This document shows, piece after piece, positions 25,608 to 33,823 of a stretch of 64,000 nucleotides of DNA. The DNA comes from Flavobacterium sp. UBA7680. GTDB lineage: Bacteria; Bacteroidota; Bacteroidia; Flavobacteriales; Flavobacteriaceae. The stretch is from the NCBI RefSeq assembly GCF_002482975.1, contig NZ_DLHA01000019.1, forward strand, positions 484,394 through 548,393, in the 5' to 3' direction. Under the pieces are notes generated by a model, which was given only the letters and a program-made list of their open reading frames with translations, searched no databases and was not told the origin of the DNA. Made by a program: the position numbers and the translations under genes. Each line of letters starts with the position of its first letter. Positions within the stretch are counted from its first letter, which is position 1.

Positions 25608-26555
25608 TTATATTTTTTTAAGAATCTTTTGTAAAACTAATTGTGCCGAATACGTTCTGTTATTTGCCTGTTCGATTACGATTGAATTTTCTCCGTCTAA
25701 AACTTCGTCGCTTACAATTACGTTACGACGAACTGGAAGACAGTGCATGAATTTTCCGTTGTTGGTTAAAGCCATTTTTTCGGCTGTAACGGTCCAGTTT
25801 GGATCGCTGTTGGTTACTTTTCCGTAATCGTTGAAGTTGCTCCAGTTTTTTACGTAAACGAAATCAGCATTTTCGAAAGCTTTGTTTTGATCGTATTCGA
25901 TTTTGCTGTCTTTTGTGATTTCCGGGCTTAGTTCGTAACCTTCTGGGTGTGTGATTACAAAATCCATGTCTTTTTGCATCTGCATCATTTCTACGAATGA
26001 ATTGGCAACTGCCTGCGGTAAAGCTTTTGGATGCGGTGCCCACGAAAGTACCACTTTTGGTTTATGTTTCGTTTTATGTTCTTCCATTGTAATCGCATCT
26101 GCCAATGATTGCATTGGATGACGCACAGCACTTTCCATGTTTACAATTGGCACTGTTGCATATTTCAAAAATCCTGAGATTACAGTTTCTTGATAATCTT
26201 TTTCTTTGTCTACTAAACCAGCAAAAGCACGGATTGCAATGATATCACAATATTGCGAAACTACTTCTGCAGCTTCTTTAATATGTTCTGAAGCTCCGGA
26301 ATTCATTACTGCTCCGTCTTCAAATTCTAATGTCCAGCCTTCGTTAGTAAAATTCATTACCATAACATTCATTCCTAAGTTTAAAGCCGCTTTTTGAGTA
26401 CTCAAACGCGTTCTTAAACTCGGGTTGAAGAATAGCATTCCTAAGGTTTTATTTTTTCCTAATTTTTTGTTTTTAAGCGGATCTTTTTTGATCTTGATCG
26501 CGTTTTTTACCCATTTTGATAATGAGTCGATATCTTTTATTGAAATATAATTCAT
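25608..26555 (-). CDS. argF': N-acylornithine carbamoyltransferase (AOTCase/SOTCase family)
   Basis: Transfers the carbamoyl group to N-acetyl- or N-succinylornithine, replacing classical ornithine transcarbamylase. The 315-aa protein has the carbamoyl-phosphate loop FFNPSLRTR (43-50), the WAPHPKALPQAV proline loop and the FMHCLPVRRN motif, all typical of the Bacteroidetes N-acyl branch. At the published acetyl/succinyl switch position (Glu in Xanthomonas AOTCase, Pro90 in the B. fragilis enzyme) I align Ser89, just before EH, so specificity stays open. The gene is followed by argB and preceded by the GxxExxY insertion. Confidence 0.92.
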   Translation of the reverse strand: MNYISIKDIDSLSKWVKNAIKIKKDPLKNKKLGKNKTLGMLFFNPSLRTRLSTQKAALNLGMNVMVMNFTNEGWTLEFEDGAVMNSGASEHIKEAAEVVSQYCDIIAIRAFAGLVDKEKDYQETVISGFLKYATVPIVNMESAVRHPMQSLADAITMEEHKTKHKPKVVLSWAPHPKALPQAVANSFVEMMQMQKDMDFVITHPEGYELSPEITKDSKIEYDQNKAFENADFVYVKNWSNFNDYGKVTNSDPNWTVTAEKMALTNNGKFMHCLPVRRNVIVSDEVLDGENSIVIEQANNRTYSAQLVLQKILKKI

Positions 26556-26589
26556 CTTTTTGCTTTTTGTTTTTCTTATTGGTTTCTAA

Positions 26590-27140
26590 AAAATTAGACG
26601 CGGATTATACGGATTCGCTTCGCGAAGACGCAGATTGACGCGGATTTTTTATATTCTTATTTTTCTACTATTTTCAAATACTTTTCGTTTAAATTCTGGT
26701 TTTGTTCCAAAATTTAGAAGTAAACCTACTTCACAATTTGTGCCTTTTAAATAATTCAAAATTTGATTTTCAAACTCGATTACAATACAATTAGCCGCTT
26801 TTAGTTCTAAAATAATTAAATCTTCAACTACTAAATCTGCATAATATTCTCCAACTTCAATACCTTTATAATAAACTTTAATTTTCTTCTGAGCTTCAAC
26901 ATACAAACCTTTGTTTTTCAATTCCAAATACAAGGAATTTTGATAAACTCTCTCCAAAAACCCATACCCTAATTCATTATAAACTTCATAAAAAGTTTTG
27001 ATAATAACCTCGGTCAACTCTCGATGCAATAATTCCATAAAATATTTTTGAATGAAATATACTACATAAAAATTAAAATCAAATATAAAATCCGTTTAAA
27101 TCAGCGTCTTCGCGATAGCGAATTCGTGTCATCCGCGTTC
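26590..27140. mobile_element. GxxExxY gene flanked by inverted copies of a palindromic repeat
   Basis: The left flank (about 26597-26652) begins GACGCGGATTATACGGATTC, with GCTTCGCGAAGACGC in its middle. The reverse complement of the right flank (about 27082-27140) begins AACGCGGATGACACGAATTC, with GCTATCGCGAAGACGC in its middle. The two align along about 55 bases at roughly 80 percent, in inverted orientation, around the GxxExxY gene. A solo copy lies at 2265-2330. This looks like a cassette that inserted into the arg/pro operon. No transposase is present and I could not identify target-site duplications. Confidence 0.55.
26649..27038 (-). CDS. GxxExxY protein (PD-(D/E)XK-like fold)
   Basis: A 129-aa protein. 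The name-giving motif is in LGYGFLERVYQNSLYLEL (GFLERVY, residues about 26-32). A nuclease-like D-(E)LK core follows as YYADLVVEDLIILELKA near residues 65-82, then a conserved NYLKGTNCEVGLLLNFG. The family is common and multicopy in Flavobacterium genomes, with no established function; the fold resembles PD-(D/E)XK nucleases. It is out of place between proB and argF', is flanked by inverted repeats, and has no link to arginine metabolism, so it is probably an inserted element. Confidence 0.85.
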   Translation of the reverse strand: MELLHRELTEVIIKTFYEVYNELGYGFLERVYQNSLYLELKNKGLYVEAQKKIKVYYKGIEVGEYYADLVVEDLIILELKAANCIVIEFENQILNYLKGTNCEVGLLLNFGTKPEFKRKVFENSRKIRI

Positions 27141-27143
27141 ATA

Positions 27144-27905
27144 TCACACAATCTTGGTAAAAGAAATCTCATCCTTTAATGCCTTCAAAATAAAATTATC
27201 ATTTAATCCATTTACAATCCAAGTTTCGATATTAGCTGCTTTTGCAATTCCAGCTGCTTCTATTTTTGATTGCATTCCTCCTGTTCCGTGTGATGATTTT
27301 GATTCGCCGATTTCTTTTTCGAGTGTTTTTAAATCATTTACCAACTTGATTGTTTCTGGAATTTCATCGTGAATTGAATCTTTCGTATAAATCCCGTTTG
27401 TATTGGTTGCAATTATCAGAATATCAACATTTAAAAGAACTGCTGTCAACGCCGCTAATTTGTCATTATCTCCAAACCGAATCTCATCTGTAGCAACGGT
27501 ATCATTTTCATTGATAATGGGAATGTAATTGTTTTTAACCAATACATTAATCGTATTTACAATGTTCTTTTTGGTCTGCTCTTTTTCGAAATCAGAATAG
27601 GAAAGTAAACACTGCGAAGTATTTAATCCTAAATCCTTAAAATTTTCATTGTAAATCCGCATTAAATGAGGCTGCCCGATAGAAGCCAAAGCCTGTTTCA
27701 CGAAAACATCTTTATCCTGATTGTCCAGCTTCACAAACTGCTTTGCCGCCGCAATTGCTCCAGAACTTACTATAATAAATTCATATTCGTCGTTTAAAGC
27801 CGCAATCTGTATTCCGAGGTCTTCAATCTTTCCCCGCGAAATGTGATTGGTTTCTTTGGTTAAAGTATTACTTCCTATTTTTAATAAAATCCGTTTTTTT
27901 GCCAT
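27144..27905 (-). CDS. proB: Glutamate 5-kinase (short form, no PUA domain)
   Basis: First step of proline synthesis: ATP-dependent phosphorylation of glutamate. The 253-aa protein consists of the amino-acid-kinase domain only: KRILLKIGSNTLT, IVSSGAIAA, NENDTV and the phosphate-binding GTGGMQSKIEAA near residue 210. The C-terminal PUA domain of the 367-aa E. coli enzyme is missing, which is common in Bacteroidetes. The ATG at 27905 is preferred to the GTG at 27923, which falls in a repeat. It follows proA in the operon. Confidence 0.92.
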   Translation of the reverse strand: MAKKRILLKIGSNTLTKETNHISRGKIEDLGIQIAALNDEYEFIIVSSGAIAAAKQFVKLDNQDKDVFVKQALASIGQPHLMRIYNENFKDLGLNTSQCLLSYSDFEKEQTKKNIVNTINVLVKNNYIPIINENDTVATDEIRFGDNDKLAALTAVLLNVDILIIATNTNGIYTKDSIHDEIPETIKLVNDLKTLEKEIGESKSSHGTGGMQSKIEAAGIAKAANIETWIVNGLNDNFILKALKDEISFTKIV

Positions 27906-28103
27906 GTCTTTTGTTTTTGCCACGAAGGCGCTAAGGCACTAAGTTTTTTTTTTTAACGCAAAGGGCGCAAGGTTTTTTTATATTGTTTGTGTTTGCAAAC
28001 GGTAAGTTCGCAAAGCTTTGTCTATATTAAATTCCAATAATCTGAAATCAAAAATCGTTAATCATCAATCTAAAATCTGAACTCTAAAATCTAAAATCTA
28101 AAA
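27906..28103. repeat. Repeat-filled spacer between proA and proB
   Basis: The spacer contains GCCACGAAGGCGCTAAGGCA followed by a T12 tract, ACGCAAAGGGCGCAAGG, and a run of AATCTAAAATCTAAAATCT words (about 28040-28102). These are the same word families as at 6003, 24550 and 49020. No gene is visible. Confidence 0.65.
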
Positions 28104-29297
28104 TTATCGTATCTGTCCTTCTCCGTAAACGTACCATTTGTTCGTTACCAAATGTTGTAAACCAATTGGTCCTCTTTGATGTAATTTATCGGTGCTTATT
28201 GCTAATTCTCCGCCTAAACCAAATTGTCCGCCATCTGTAAAACGGGTTGATGCATTTTGGTAAACTGCTGCGGCATCTATGGCTTCCATAAATTGCTGTG
28301 CGGCTTCGTTATCTCTTGAAATGATTGCTGCAGAATGTCCGCCGCAATATTTATTAATCATATCAATTGCATGATCCTGAGAATCAATTGTTCCAATGAC
28401 AATTTTATAATCTAAAAATTCTTCGTACCAAATATCTTCGTTTTGAAGTGTTTTGGTGTTTTCGAAATTTTCTAATGATTTATCTACAATAACTTCCACT
28501 TTTGCTTCTATTAAAGCTTCAATAAGCATTGCAGCAAAACCTTCAAAGTTTGGCAGTTTAGAATCTATTAAAACTTTATCTAAAGCATTACAGGCTGAAA
28601 TTTTAGCTGTTTTAGCATTTAAAATTACTTTTAAAGCCAAATCTGTATCTGCTTTTTCATGAACGTAAACAAAATTATTTCCGCGTCCGCTTACTATAAC
28701 TGGGCAGGTTGCATGCGCTTTTACAAATTCAATTAACTTTTCTCCGCCTCTTGGAACTATTAAATCAACTTTTTGAGTTGGTTTTTCTAAAAATGCCTGA
28801 GTTTCTGTTCTGTTATAATTCAGATATTCAACCCAGTCTTTTGAAACGCCGTTTTCTTCTAGAGCTTTATGCCAAAGACTTACGATTTTTAAATTTGATT
28901 TTAAAGATTCTTTTCCTCCTTTTAATAAAATCTTATTTCCAGATTTAAAGGCAATTCCTCCCGCTTCGATTGTAACATCTGGACGAGATTCGTAAATAAT
29001 TAAAATCGTTCCGAAAGCAGCCGTTTTATTTATGACTTTTATTCCATTATCATGCGTAAAATGAAAACGCTCAACGCCAACGGGGTCTTCTTGAGAAGCT
29101 AGTTGGTTTAATGATAAAATCATTTCGTCGACTTTTTTATCATCTACTTTTAAGCGTTCTTCCATTGCTAAATCTGAGCCATCGTAATCAGCAAGATCCT
29201 CCTGATTTGTTAGGATTATCTGACTCCGCTCCTGCTCGACCAGCTTTGCCATAGACCGCAAAACGAGATTGCGTTTTTCAATTGATAATGGATTCAT
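28104..29297 (-). CDS. proA: Gamma-glutamyl phosphate reductase
   Basis: Second step of proline synthesis: reduces glutamyl-5-phosphate to glutamate semialdehyde with NADPH. The 397-aa protein has the aldehyde-dehydrogenase fold, the IYESRPDVTIEA motif near residue 102, the cofactor loop VPRGGEKLIEF near 182 and the catalytic cysteine at about 236 in AKISACNALDKVL. Placing proA/proB between argD and argF' joins two glutamate-consuming pathways in one transcript. Confidence 0.95.
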   Translation of the reverse strand: MNPLSIEKRNLVLRSMAKLVEQERSQIILTNQEDLADYDGSDLAMEERLKVDDKKVDEMILSLNQLASQEDPVGVERFHFTHDNGIKVINKTAAFGTILIIYESRPDVTIEAGGIAFKSGNKILLKGGKESLKSNLKIVSLWHKALEENGVSKDWVEYLNYNRTETQAFLEKPTQKVDLIVPRGGEKLIEFVKAHATCPVIVSGRGNNFVYVHEKADTDLALKVILNAKTAKISACNALDKVLIDSKLPNFEGFAAMLIEALIEAKVEVIVDKSLENFENTKTLQNEDIWYEEFLDYKIVIGTIDSQDHAIDMINKYCGGHSAAIISRDNEAAQQFMEAIDAAAVYQNASTRFTDGGQFGLGGELAISTDKLHQRGPIGLQHLVTNKWYVYGEGQIR

Positions 29298-29356
29298 AAT
29301 TTGTAGTTGGTTGGTTGTTTTTTGGTTTAGTTTCTTTTTAGAAACTTATATTTTAA

Positions 29357-29385
29357 ACCTGACGGGTTTTAAAAACCCGTCAGGT
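29357..29385. repeat. Perfect palindrome between argD and proA
   Basis: ACCTGACGGGTTTT (29357-29370) pairs with AAAACCCGTCAGGT (29372-29385), a 14-bp stem with a single central base. It is a sister of the 23427-23459 element, with the GAC/GTC block rearranged. Confidence 0.8.
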
Positions 29386-29401
29386 AAAACTTCATGGTAA
29401 T

Positions 29402-30541
29402 TTAGTTTTTAAGTTCTTCTAAACTTTCTTTTAAAGCTACAATAAACGTATCAATATCAGCTTTTTTTACTGTTAATGGTGGTAAAATTCTAAGCAGGTT
29501 TTTATTATTGGCGCTTCCTGTAAAAATATGTTTTTCGATGATTAATTTCTTTCTTAAAGCGGCAACATCAAAATCAAATTCAACTCCAAGCATTAAGCCT
29601 TTTCCTTTTACTTGTTTGATTCCCTCAACTTCTTTGATTTTTTCTAAGAAATATTCATAAACTTCGTTTACATTTTTTTGTAAATCTAGTTTTTCGATTA
29701 CATCTAAAACTGCAATTCCTGCTGCACAAGATAAATGACTTCCGCCGAAAGTAGTTCCTAATAATCCAAAACTTGCTTCAAATTTTGGAGAAATCAAAAT
29801 AGCTCCAACCGGAAATCCGTTCCCCATTCCTTTTGCAACCGAAATAATATCAGCATTGATTCCGTGGTGTTGGAACGCGAAGAATTTCCCGCTTCTTCCG
29901 TATCCTGACTGCACTTCATCTAAAATCAAAACAACATCGTATTTTTTACATGTTTTTTCTAAAGCCTGAAAAAACTCAGTTGTTCCTTGATCTAAACCTC
30001 CAACTCCTTGAATTCCTTCAATAATTACAGCCGTAACATCACCTTTAGCCAATTCTGCTTCAACCAATTCGATTTGGTTTAATGGTAAAAAAGTAACTTC
30101 TTGCTGTGCATTTAATGGTGCAACAATCTTTTTGTTGTCTGTAACGGCAACGGCTGCAGAAGTTCTTCCGTGGAAAGAGTTATCAAAAGCTACAACTCTT
30201 GATTTTCCGTTATGAAAAGAGGCTAATTTTAAAGCATTTTCATTGGCTTCGGCACCAGAACTGCATAAAAACAATTCGTAATCTTCTAAACCAGAAAGTT
30301 TTCCTAATTTCTGAGCCAATTCAACCTGCAAAGGATTCTGAATCGCATTCGAATAAAACCCTAAATGGTCTAATTGATTCTTCAATTTTGCTACATAATC
30401 CGGCTGTGTATGTCCGATAGAAATCACACCATGTCCGCTGTATAAATCTAAGTATTCTACTCCTTTATCATCTATAATTGTACAATCGATTGCTTTTACT
30501 GGAGTTATGTCGTATAATGGGTAAACGTTGAATAAGTTCAT
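29402..30541 (-). CDS. argD: N-acylornithine aminotransferase
   Basis: PLP-dependent transamination of N-acylglutamate semialdehyde to N-acylornithine. The 379-aa class-III aminotransferase shows LCSSGAEANENALKLA (PLP phosphate loop), FDNSFHGRT, LILDEVQSGYGR (Asp208) and the Schiff-base lysine K237 in ISVAKGMGNGFPVGA. It lies in order between argC and proA and may also contribute to ornithine/proline exchange, which would fit the shared operon. Confidence 0.95.
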   Translation of the reverse strand: MNLFNVYPLYDITPVKAIDCTIIDDKGVEYLDLYSGHGVISIGHTQPDYVAKLKNQLDHLGFYSNAIQNPLQVELAQKLGKLSGLEDYELFLCSSGAEANENALKLASFHNGKSRVVAFDNSFHGRTSAAVAVTDNKKIVAPLNAQQEVTFLPLNQIELVEAELAKGDVTAVIIEGIQGVGGLDQGTTEFFQALEKTCKKYDVVLILDEVQSGYGRSGKFFAFQHHGINADIISVAKGMGNGFPVGAILISPKFEASFGLLGTTFGGSHLSCAAGIAVLDVIEKLDLQKNVNEVYEYFLEKIKEVEGIKQVKGKGLMLGVEFDFDVAALRKKLIIEKHIFTGSANNKNLLRILPPLTVKKADIDTFIVALKESLEELKN

Positions 30542-30560
30542 TTTTGTTTTTGTTTATTTT

Positions 30561-30623
30561 GTTTCAGGTTTCAAGTTTCAGGTTACGTACAGAACGTGAA
30601 ACCTGAAACTTAAAACTTGAAAC
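30561..30623. repeat. 'TTTCAGGTTTCAAGTTTCAGG' hairpin between argC and argD
   Basis: GTTTCAGGTTTCAAGTTTCA on the left faces AACCTGAAACTTAAAACTTG on the right, with ACGTACAGAACGT in the middle. The same words are at 2341-2410 and 3060-3170. Confidence 0.75.
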
Positions 30624-30628
30624 TATTA

Positions 30629-31606
30629 TTAAAATCCGCTTGGTCTCAAATTTAAACCTGTGGTTTCTTCTAAACCGAACATTAAATTCATGTTTTGAAT
30701 TGCTTGTCCCGAAGCACCTTTGGTTAAGTTATCTATAATTGATGTTATGAGAACCCGGTTTCCTTTTTTCAATAAACTAATGATACATTTATTCGTTTGC
30801 ACCACTTGTTTCATGTTGATGTTTGTTGTGGTAACGGTTACGAAAGGTTCGTTTTTATAGAAATCTTCGTATTTCTCCACTAATTGCTCCAAACTATCAT
30901 CACATACTGTATATAAAGTTGCAAAAATTCCTCTTGGAAAATCTCCTCTATTCGGAATAAAAAGCAATTCGCTATCAAAATCATCTTGCAATTGAACTAA
31001 ACTTTCTCCGATTTCCCCTAAATGCTGATGTTCAAAAGCTTTATAATGCGACATATTATTGTTTCTCCAGCTAAAATGAGAAGTTTCGGCAAGACCTACA
31101 CCTGCACCTGTACTTCCGGTTGTAGCATTAATATGAACATCATTATTTAGCAGATTATTTTTAGCTAAAGGCAATAAAGCCAATTGTATAGCTGTTGCAA
31201 AACAACCTGGATTTGCTATATAATTTGCTTTTTTGATTTTTGCTTTATTCAATTCAGGCAAACCGTAAACAAAATCTTTTCCTTGAAAATGTGCATCTTT
31301 ATTCAATCTGAAATCATTTCCTAAATCGATGATTTTAGTATGGCTTGCAAATGCGTTTTCCTGTAAAAATGAAATTGATTTTCCGTGACCCAAACATAAA
31401 AACACCACATTTACGTTAGGATTTATTATATCTGTAAAATTCATTTCGATGTCACCCATCAAATCGTGGTGTGCCACAGAAAGTGGTTTTCCGGCATTTG
31501 TTGTACTGTAAACAAAATCGATGTTTACTTTTGGGTGATACATTAAAATTCTGATGAGTTCTCCGGCTGTATAACCCGAACCACCAATTATTCCGACATT
31601 AATCAT
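30629..31606 (-). CDS. argC: N-acetyl-gamma-glutamyl-phosphate reductase
   Basis: NADPH-dependent reduction of the acylglutamyl phosphate. The 325-aa protein starts with the Rossmann motif GIIGGSGYTAGELIRIL and has the catalytic cysteine 135 in YIANPGCFATAIQLALLPL, with the family motif GSTGAGVGLAETSHF further on. Its start overlaps the end of argG by 8 bases, indicating translational coupling. Confidence 0.96.
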   Translation of the reverse strand: MINVGIIGGSGYTAGELIRILMYHPKVNIDFVYSTTNAGKPLSVAHHDLMGDIEMNFTDIINPNVNVVFLCLGHGKSISFLQENAFASHTKIIDLGNDFRLNKDAHFQGKDFVYGLPELNKAKIKKANYIANPGCFATAIQLALLPLAKNNLLNNDVHINATTGSTGAGVGLAETSHFSWRNNNMSHYKAFEHQHLGEIGESLVQLQDDFDSELLFIPNRGDFPRGIFATLYTVCDDSLEQLVEKYEDFYKNEPFVTVTTTNINMKQVVQTNKCIISLLKKGNRVLITSIIDNLTKGASGQAIQNMNLMFGLEETTGLNLRPSGF

Positions 31607-32792
31607 GATCTAATTGATTTACAGATGAAAATATGTTTTGTGCATTTCCAAGAATTTTGATAAATCCTTTTGCATCATCAGATGTCCATGCGTTGTTCAT
31701 TTCTCCGTATTGACCAAAACCTGTGTTCATCAAATCATTTTTAGATTCGATTCCGTCAAGTGAGAAATGATATGGTTTTAATGAAACCGTTACAGTTCCG
31801 TTTACTGTTTTTTGAGTGTCTTGCAAGAAAGTTTCAATGTTTCTCATAACTGGGTCTAAGAACTGACCTTCGTGAAATAACATTCCGTACCAGTTTCCTA
31901 ATTGTTCTTTCCAGTATTGCTGCCATTTTCCAAGCGTATGTTTCTCCAATAAATGATGTGCTTTGATAATAATTAAAGGTGCTGCGGCTTCAAAACCAAC
32001 TCTTCCTTTAATTCCGATAATAGTATCTCCAACGTGAATATCTCTACCAATTGCGTAAGCATTTGCCAGTTTTTCAAGAGCTACGATATTGTTAGATGGT
32101 TTATCTGTTTTTCCGTTTATTCCAACTAATTCTCCTTTCTCAAAATGTAACGTTACTTTTTCTTCTCCTTCTTTTTTTAATTGAGATGGATAAGCTTCGC
32201 TTGGTAACGGCTGTCCTGAAGTTAAAGTTTCTTTTCCTCCAACACTTGTTCCCCAAAGTCCTTTATTGATAGAATATTGTGCTTTTTCCCAAGAGTAGTG
32301 AACTCCATTTTGAGCCAAATAATCTACTTCTTCTTGTCTTGAAAGTTTTAAATCTCTAATTGGTGTAATAATTTCAATTTCCGGAGCAATGGTTTGGAAA
32401 ATTAAATCAAAACGAATTTGATCATTTCCTGCACCTGTACTTCCGTGTGCGATCGCGCTTGCTCCAACTTTTTTAGCATATTTTATAGCTTCAATTGCCT
32501 GAAAAACACGTTCTGCACTTACTGATAATGGATAAGTATTGTTTTTTAATACGTTTCCGAAAATCAAATATTTTATAGCTTTATCATAATATTTGTCTAC
32601 GATTGTAAGGTTTGCGTGTTGTGCACTTCCTAATTCGTAAGCTCTTTTTTCAATGGCTGATAATTCTTCTGCGTCAAATCCTCCTGTATCTACAAGTACA
32701 GTGTGAACTTCGTATCCTTTTTCATTTTTTAAATATTTCAAACAATACGAGGTATCTAATCCTCCGCTATAAGCTAATACTACTTTTTTCAT
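31599..32792 (-). CDS. argG: Argininosuccinate synthase
   Basis: Condenses citrulline and aspartate with ATP. The 397-aa protein has the N-type ATP-pyrophosphatase P-loop LAYSGGLDTSYCL at residues 6-18, AHGSTGAGNDQIRFD near 118 and the multimerisation C-terminus. It is the second gene of the operon, 55 bases after the GNAT gene. Confidence 0.96.
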   Translation of the reverse strand: MKKVVLAYSGGLDTSYCLKYLKNEKGYEVHTVLVDTGGFDAEELSAIEKRAYELGSAQHANLTIVDKYYDKAIKYLIFGNVLKNNTYPLSVSAERVFQAIEAIKYAKKVGASAIAHGSTGAGNDQIRFDLIFQTIAPEIEIITPIRDLKLSRQEEVDYLAQNGVHYSWEKAQYSINKGLWGTSVGGKETLTSGQPLPSEAYPSQLKKEGEEKVTLHFEKGELVGINGKTDKPSNNIVALEKLANAYAIGRDIHVGDTIIGIKGRVGFEAAAPLIIIKAHHLLEKHTLGKWQQYWKEQLGNWYGMLFHEGQFLDPVMRNIETFLQDTQKTVNGTVTVSLKPYHFSLDGIESKNDLMNTGFGQYGEMNNAWTSDDAKGFIKILGNAQNIFSSVNQLDHD

Positions 32793-32847
32793 TTTTTATA
32801 ATTTTGGCCAATACTTTCGTATTTAGCAGTTTGAGATTTCTTTTTGG

Positions 32848-33495
32848 TTAAATTTTAAATAAAAAAACAAATGACAATATTTTGTTTAAGAATAAAGCCT
32901 GTTTAATTTTTTTAAGTCTGCTTAAAACAGCCTCGTTAAAAGGATGTCTTGGCGGCGTTTTTTGTTTTTCTTTTGGGTCGTATAACATTCCGGTACAAAG
33001 ACACATTTTGTTTTCTTTGCTTTGTAGGATTTGGTAATTAGTACAAGTTTTACAACCTGACCAAAAACTAGGATCTGTCGTTAATTCTGAGAATGGAACG
33101 GGTTTGTAACCTAATTCAGAGTTGATTTTCATAACTGCTAAGCCAGTTGTAATTCCGAATATTTTAGCATCAGGATATCTCTTCAAAGAATAATCAAAAA
33201 CTTTAGATTTTATCTTTTTTGCCAAACCTAAACTTCTGTAGTCAGGGTGCACAATTAATCCAGAATGTGCCACAAATTTTCCGTGCTGCCAGCTTTCGAT
33301 GTAACAAAAACCTGCAAATTTCCCATCTGCCAGAGCAATCATTGCATCACCATTCGACATTTTTTTCTGAATATACTCAGGAGTTCTTTTAGCAATCCCC
33401 GTACCTCTTAACAAGGCAGATGATTCTATCGTATCGCAAATTTCTTGTGCGAATTTGAAGTGTTCTTCCTGAGTAACAACAATAGAGATCTTCAT
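32848..33495 (-). CDS. GNAT acyltransferase with CxxC/CxC segment, first gene of the arg operon
   Basis: A 215-aa protein. The GNAT core is visible: FCYIESWQHGKFVAHSGLIV, then VHPDYRSLGLAKKIKSKVF (acyl-CoA loop R-x-x-G-x-A), then FGITTGLAVMKINSELGYKPV. After the core comes SGCKTCTNYQILQSKENK followed by MCLCTGMLYDPKEKQ, a CxxC-x12-CxC pattern that could bind metal. The operon lacks argA and argJ, so this protein is a good candidate for the N-acylglutamate synthase step. That is an inference from position; similar GNAT genes head arg clusters in other Bacteroidetes. The last 25 residues are basic and hydrophobic. Confidence 0.8.
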   Translation of the reverse strand: MKISIVVTQEEHFKFAQEICDTIESSALLRGTGIAKRTPEYIQKKMSNGDAMIALADGKFAGFCYIESWQHGKFVAHSGLIVHPDYRSLGLAKKIKSKVFDYSLKRYPDAKIFGITTGLAVMKINSELGYKPVPFSELTTDPSFWSGCKTCTNYQILQSKENKMCLCTGMLYDPKEKQKTPPRHPFNEAVLSRLKKIKQALFLNKILSFVFLFKI

Positions 33496-33651
33496 TTCAA
33501 TAATTGAAGTTAGAGTTAAAAATTAAAGCATATTGTTTAGTTTGAAATCCAGAATTGAATCCAATAAAATTAAGCAAAATAGAAGTAACATATTCAAAAT
33601 CAAAAAGTTGATCAAGAAAATTTACAAAATAATAAATACTTTTAGGATATG

Positions 33652-33790
33652 TTTGTCCAATGGACAAATTATGTGATTTCAAAATGAAAAATGGATATGA
33701 ATAAATATACGGCTATAAAACTCAGTGAATACTATAGAGATAGTATCCGTACTTCGGGAGAAGTACTAGGTGAGTTTGTCCGTGACAAAG
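33652..33790 (-). ncRNA. Candidate structured leader RNA of the arg/pro operon
   Basis: Read on the minus strand: AAACTCA (33777-33771) and TGAGTTT (33724-33718) close a three-way junction. Inside it are two 7-bp hairpins with 4-base loops, 33766-33749 (GTACTTC/GAAGTAC) and 33746-33729 (ATACTAT/ATAGTAT). GGACAAA at 33781-33775 can pair with TTTGTCC at 33668-33662. That TTTGTCC can instead pair with GGACAAA at 33658-33652, giving two mutually exclusive stems. GACAAA/TTTGTC (33775-33789) offers a further alternative. It lies in the predicted leader between a consensus promoter and the GNAT gene. I do not recognise a known riboswitch class. Confidence 0.45.
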
Positions 33791-33823
33791 AAGTTGTATG
33801 TAAACTTATTTTATTCATCGGTG

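Noticed and set aside
26590..27140. Complete insertion sequence around GxxExxY
   Set aside because: No transposase and no identifiable target duplication; only repeat-bounded cassette-like structure is seen.
33497..33682. 61-residue minus-strand frame ending right before the GNAT start
   Set aside because: It needs a TTG start, is mostly Phe, Asn, Leu and Ile as in AT-rich noise, and overlaps the folded leader. I could not rule out a leader peptide but have no positive evidence.
33652..33790. tRNA, tmRNA or hammerhead-type ribozyme at the folded arg leader
   Set aside because: No T-loop consensus, no CCA-type end, and no CUGANGA or GAAA hammerhead core.
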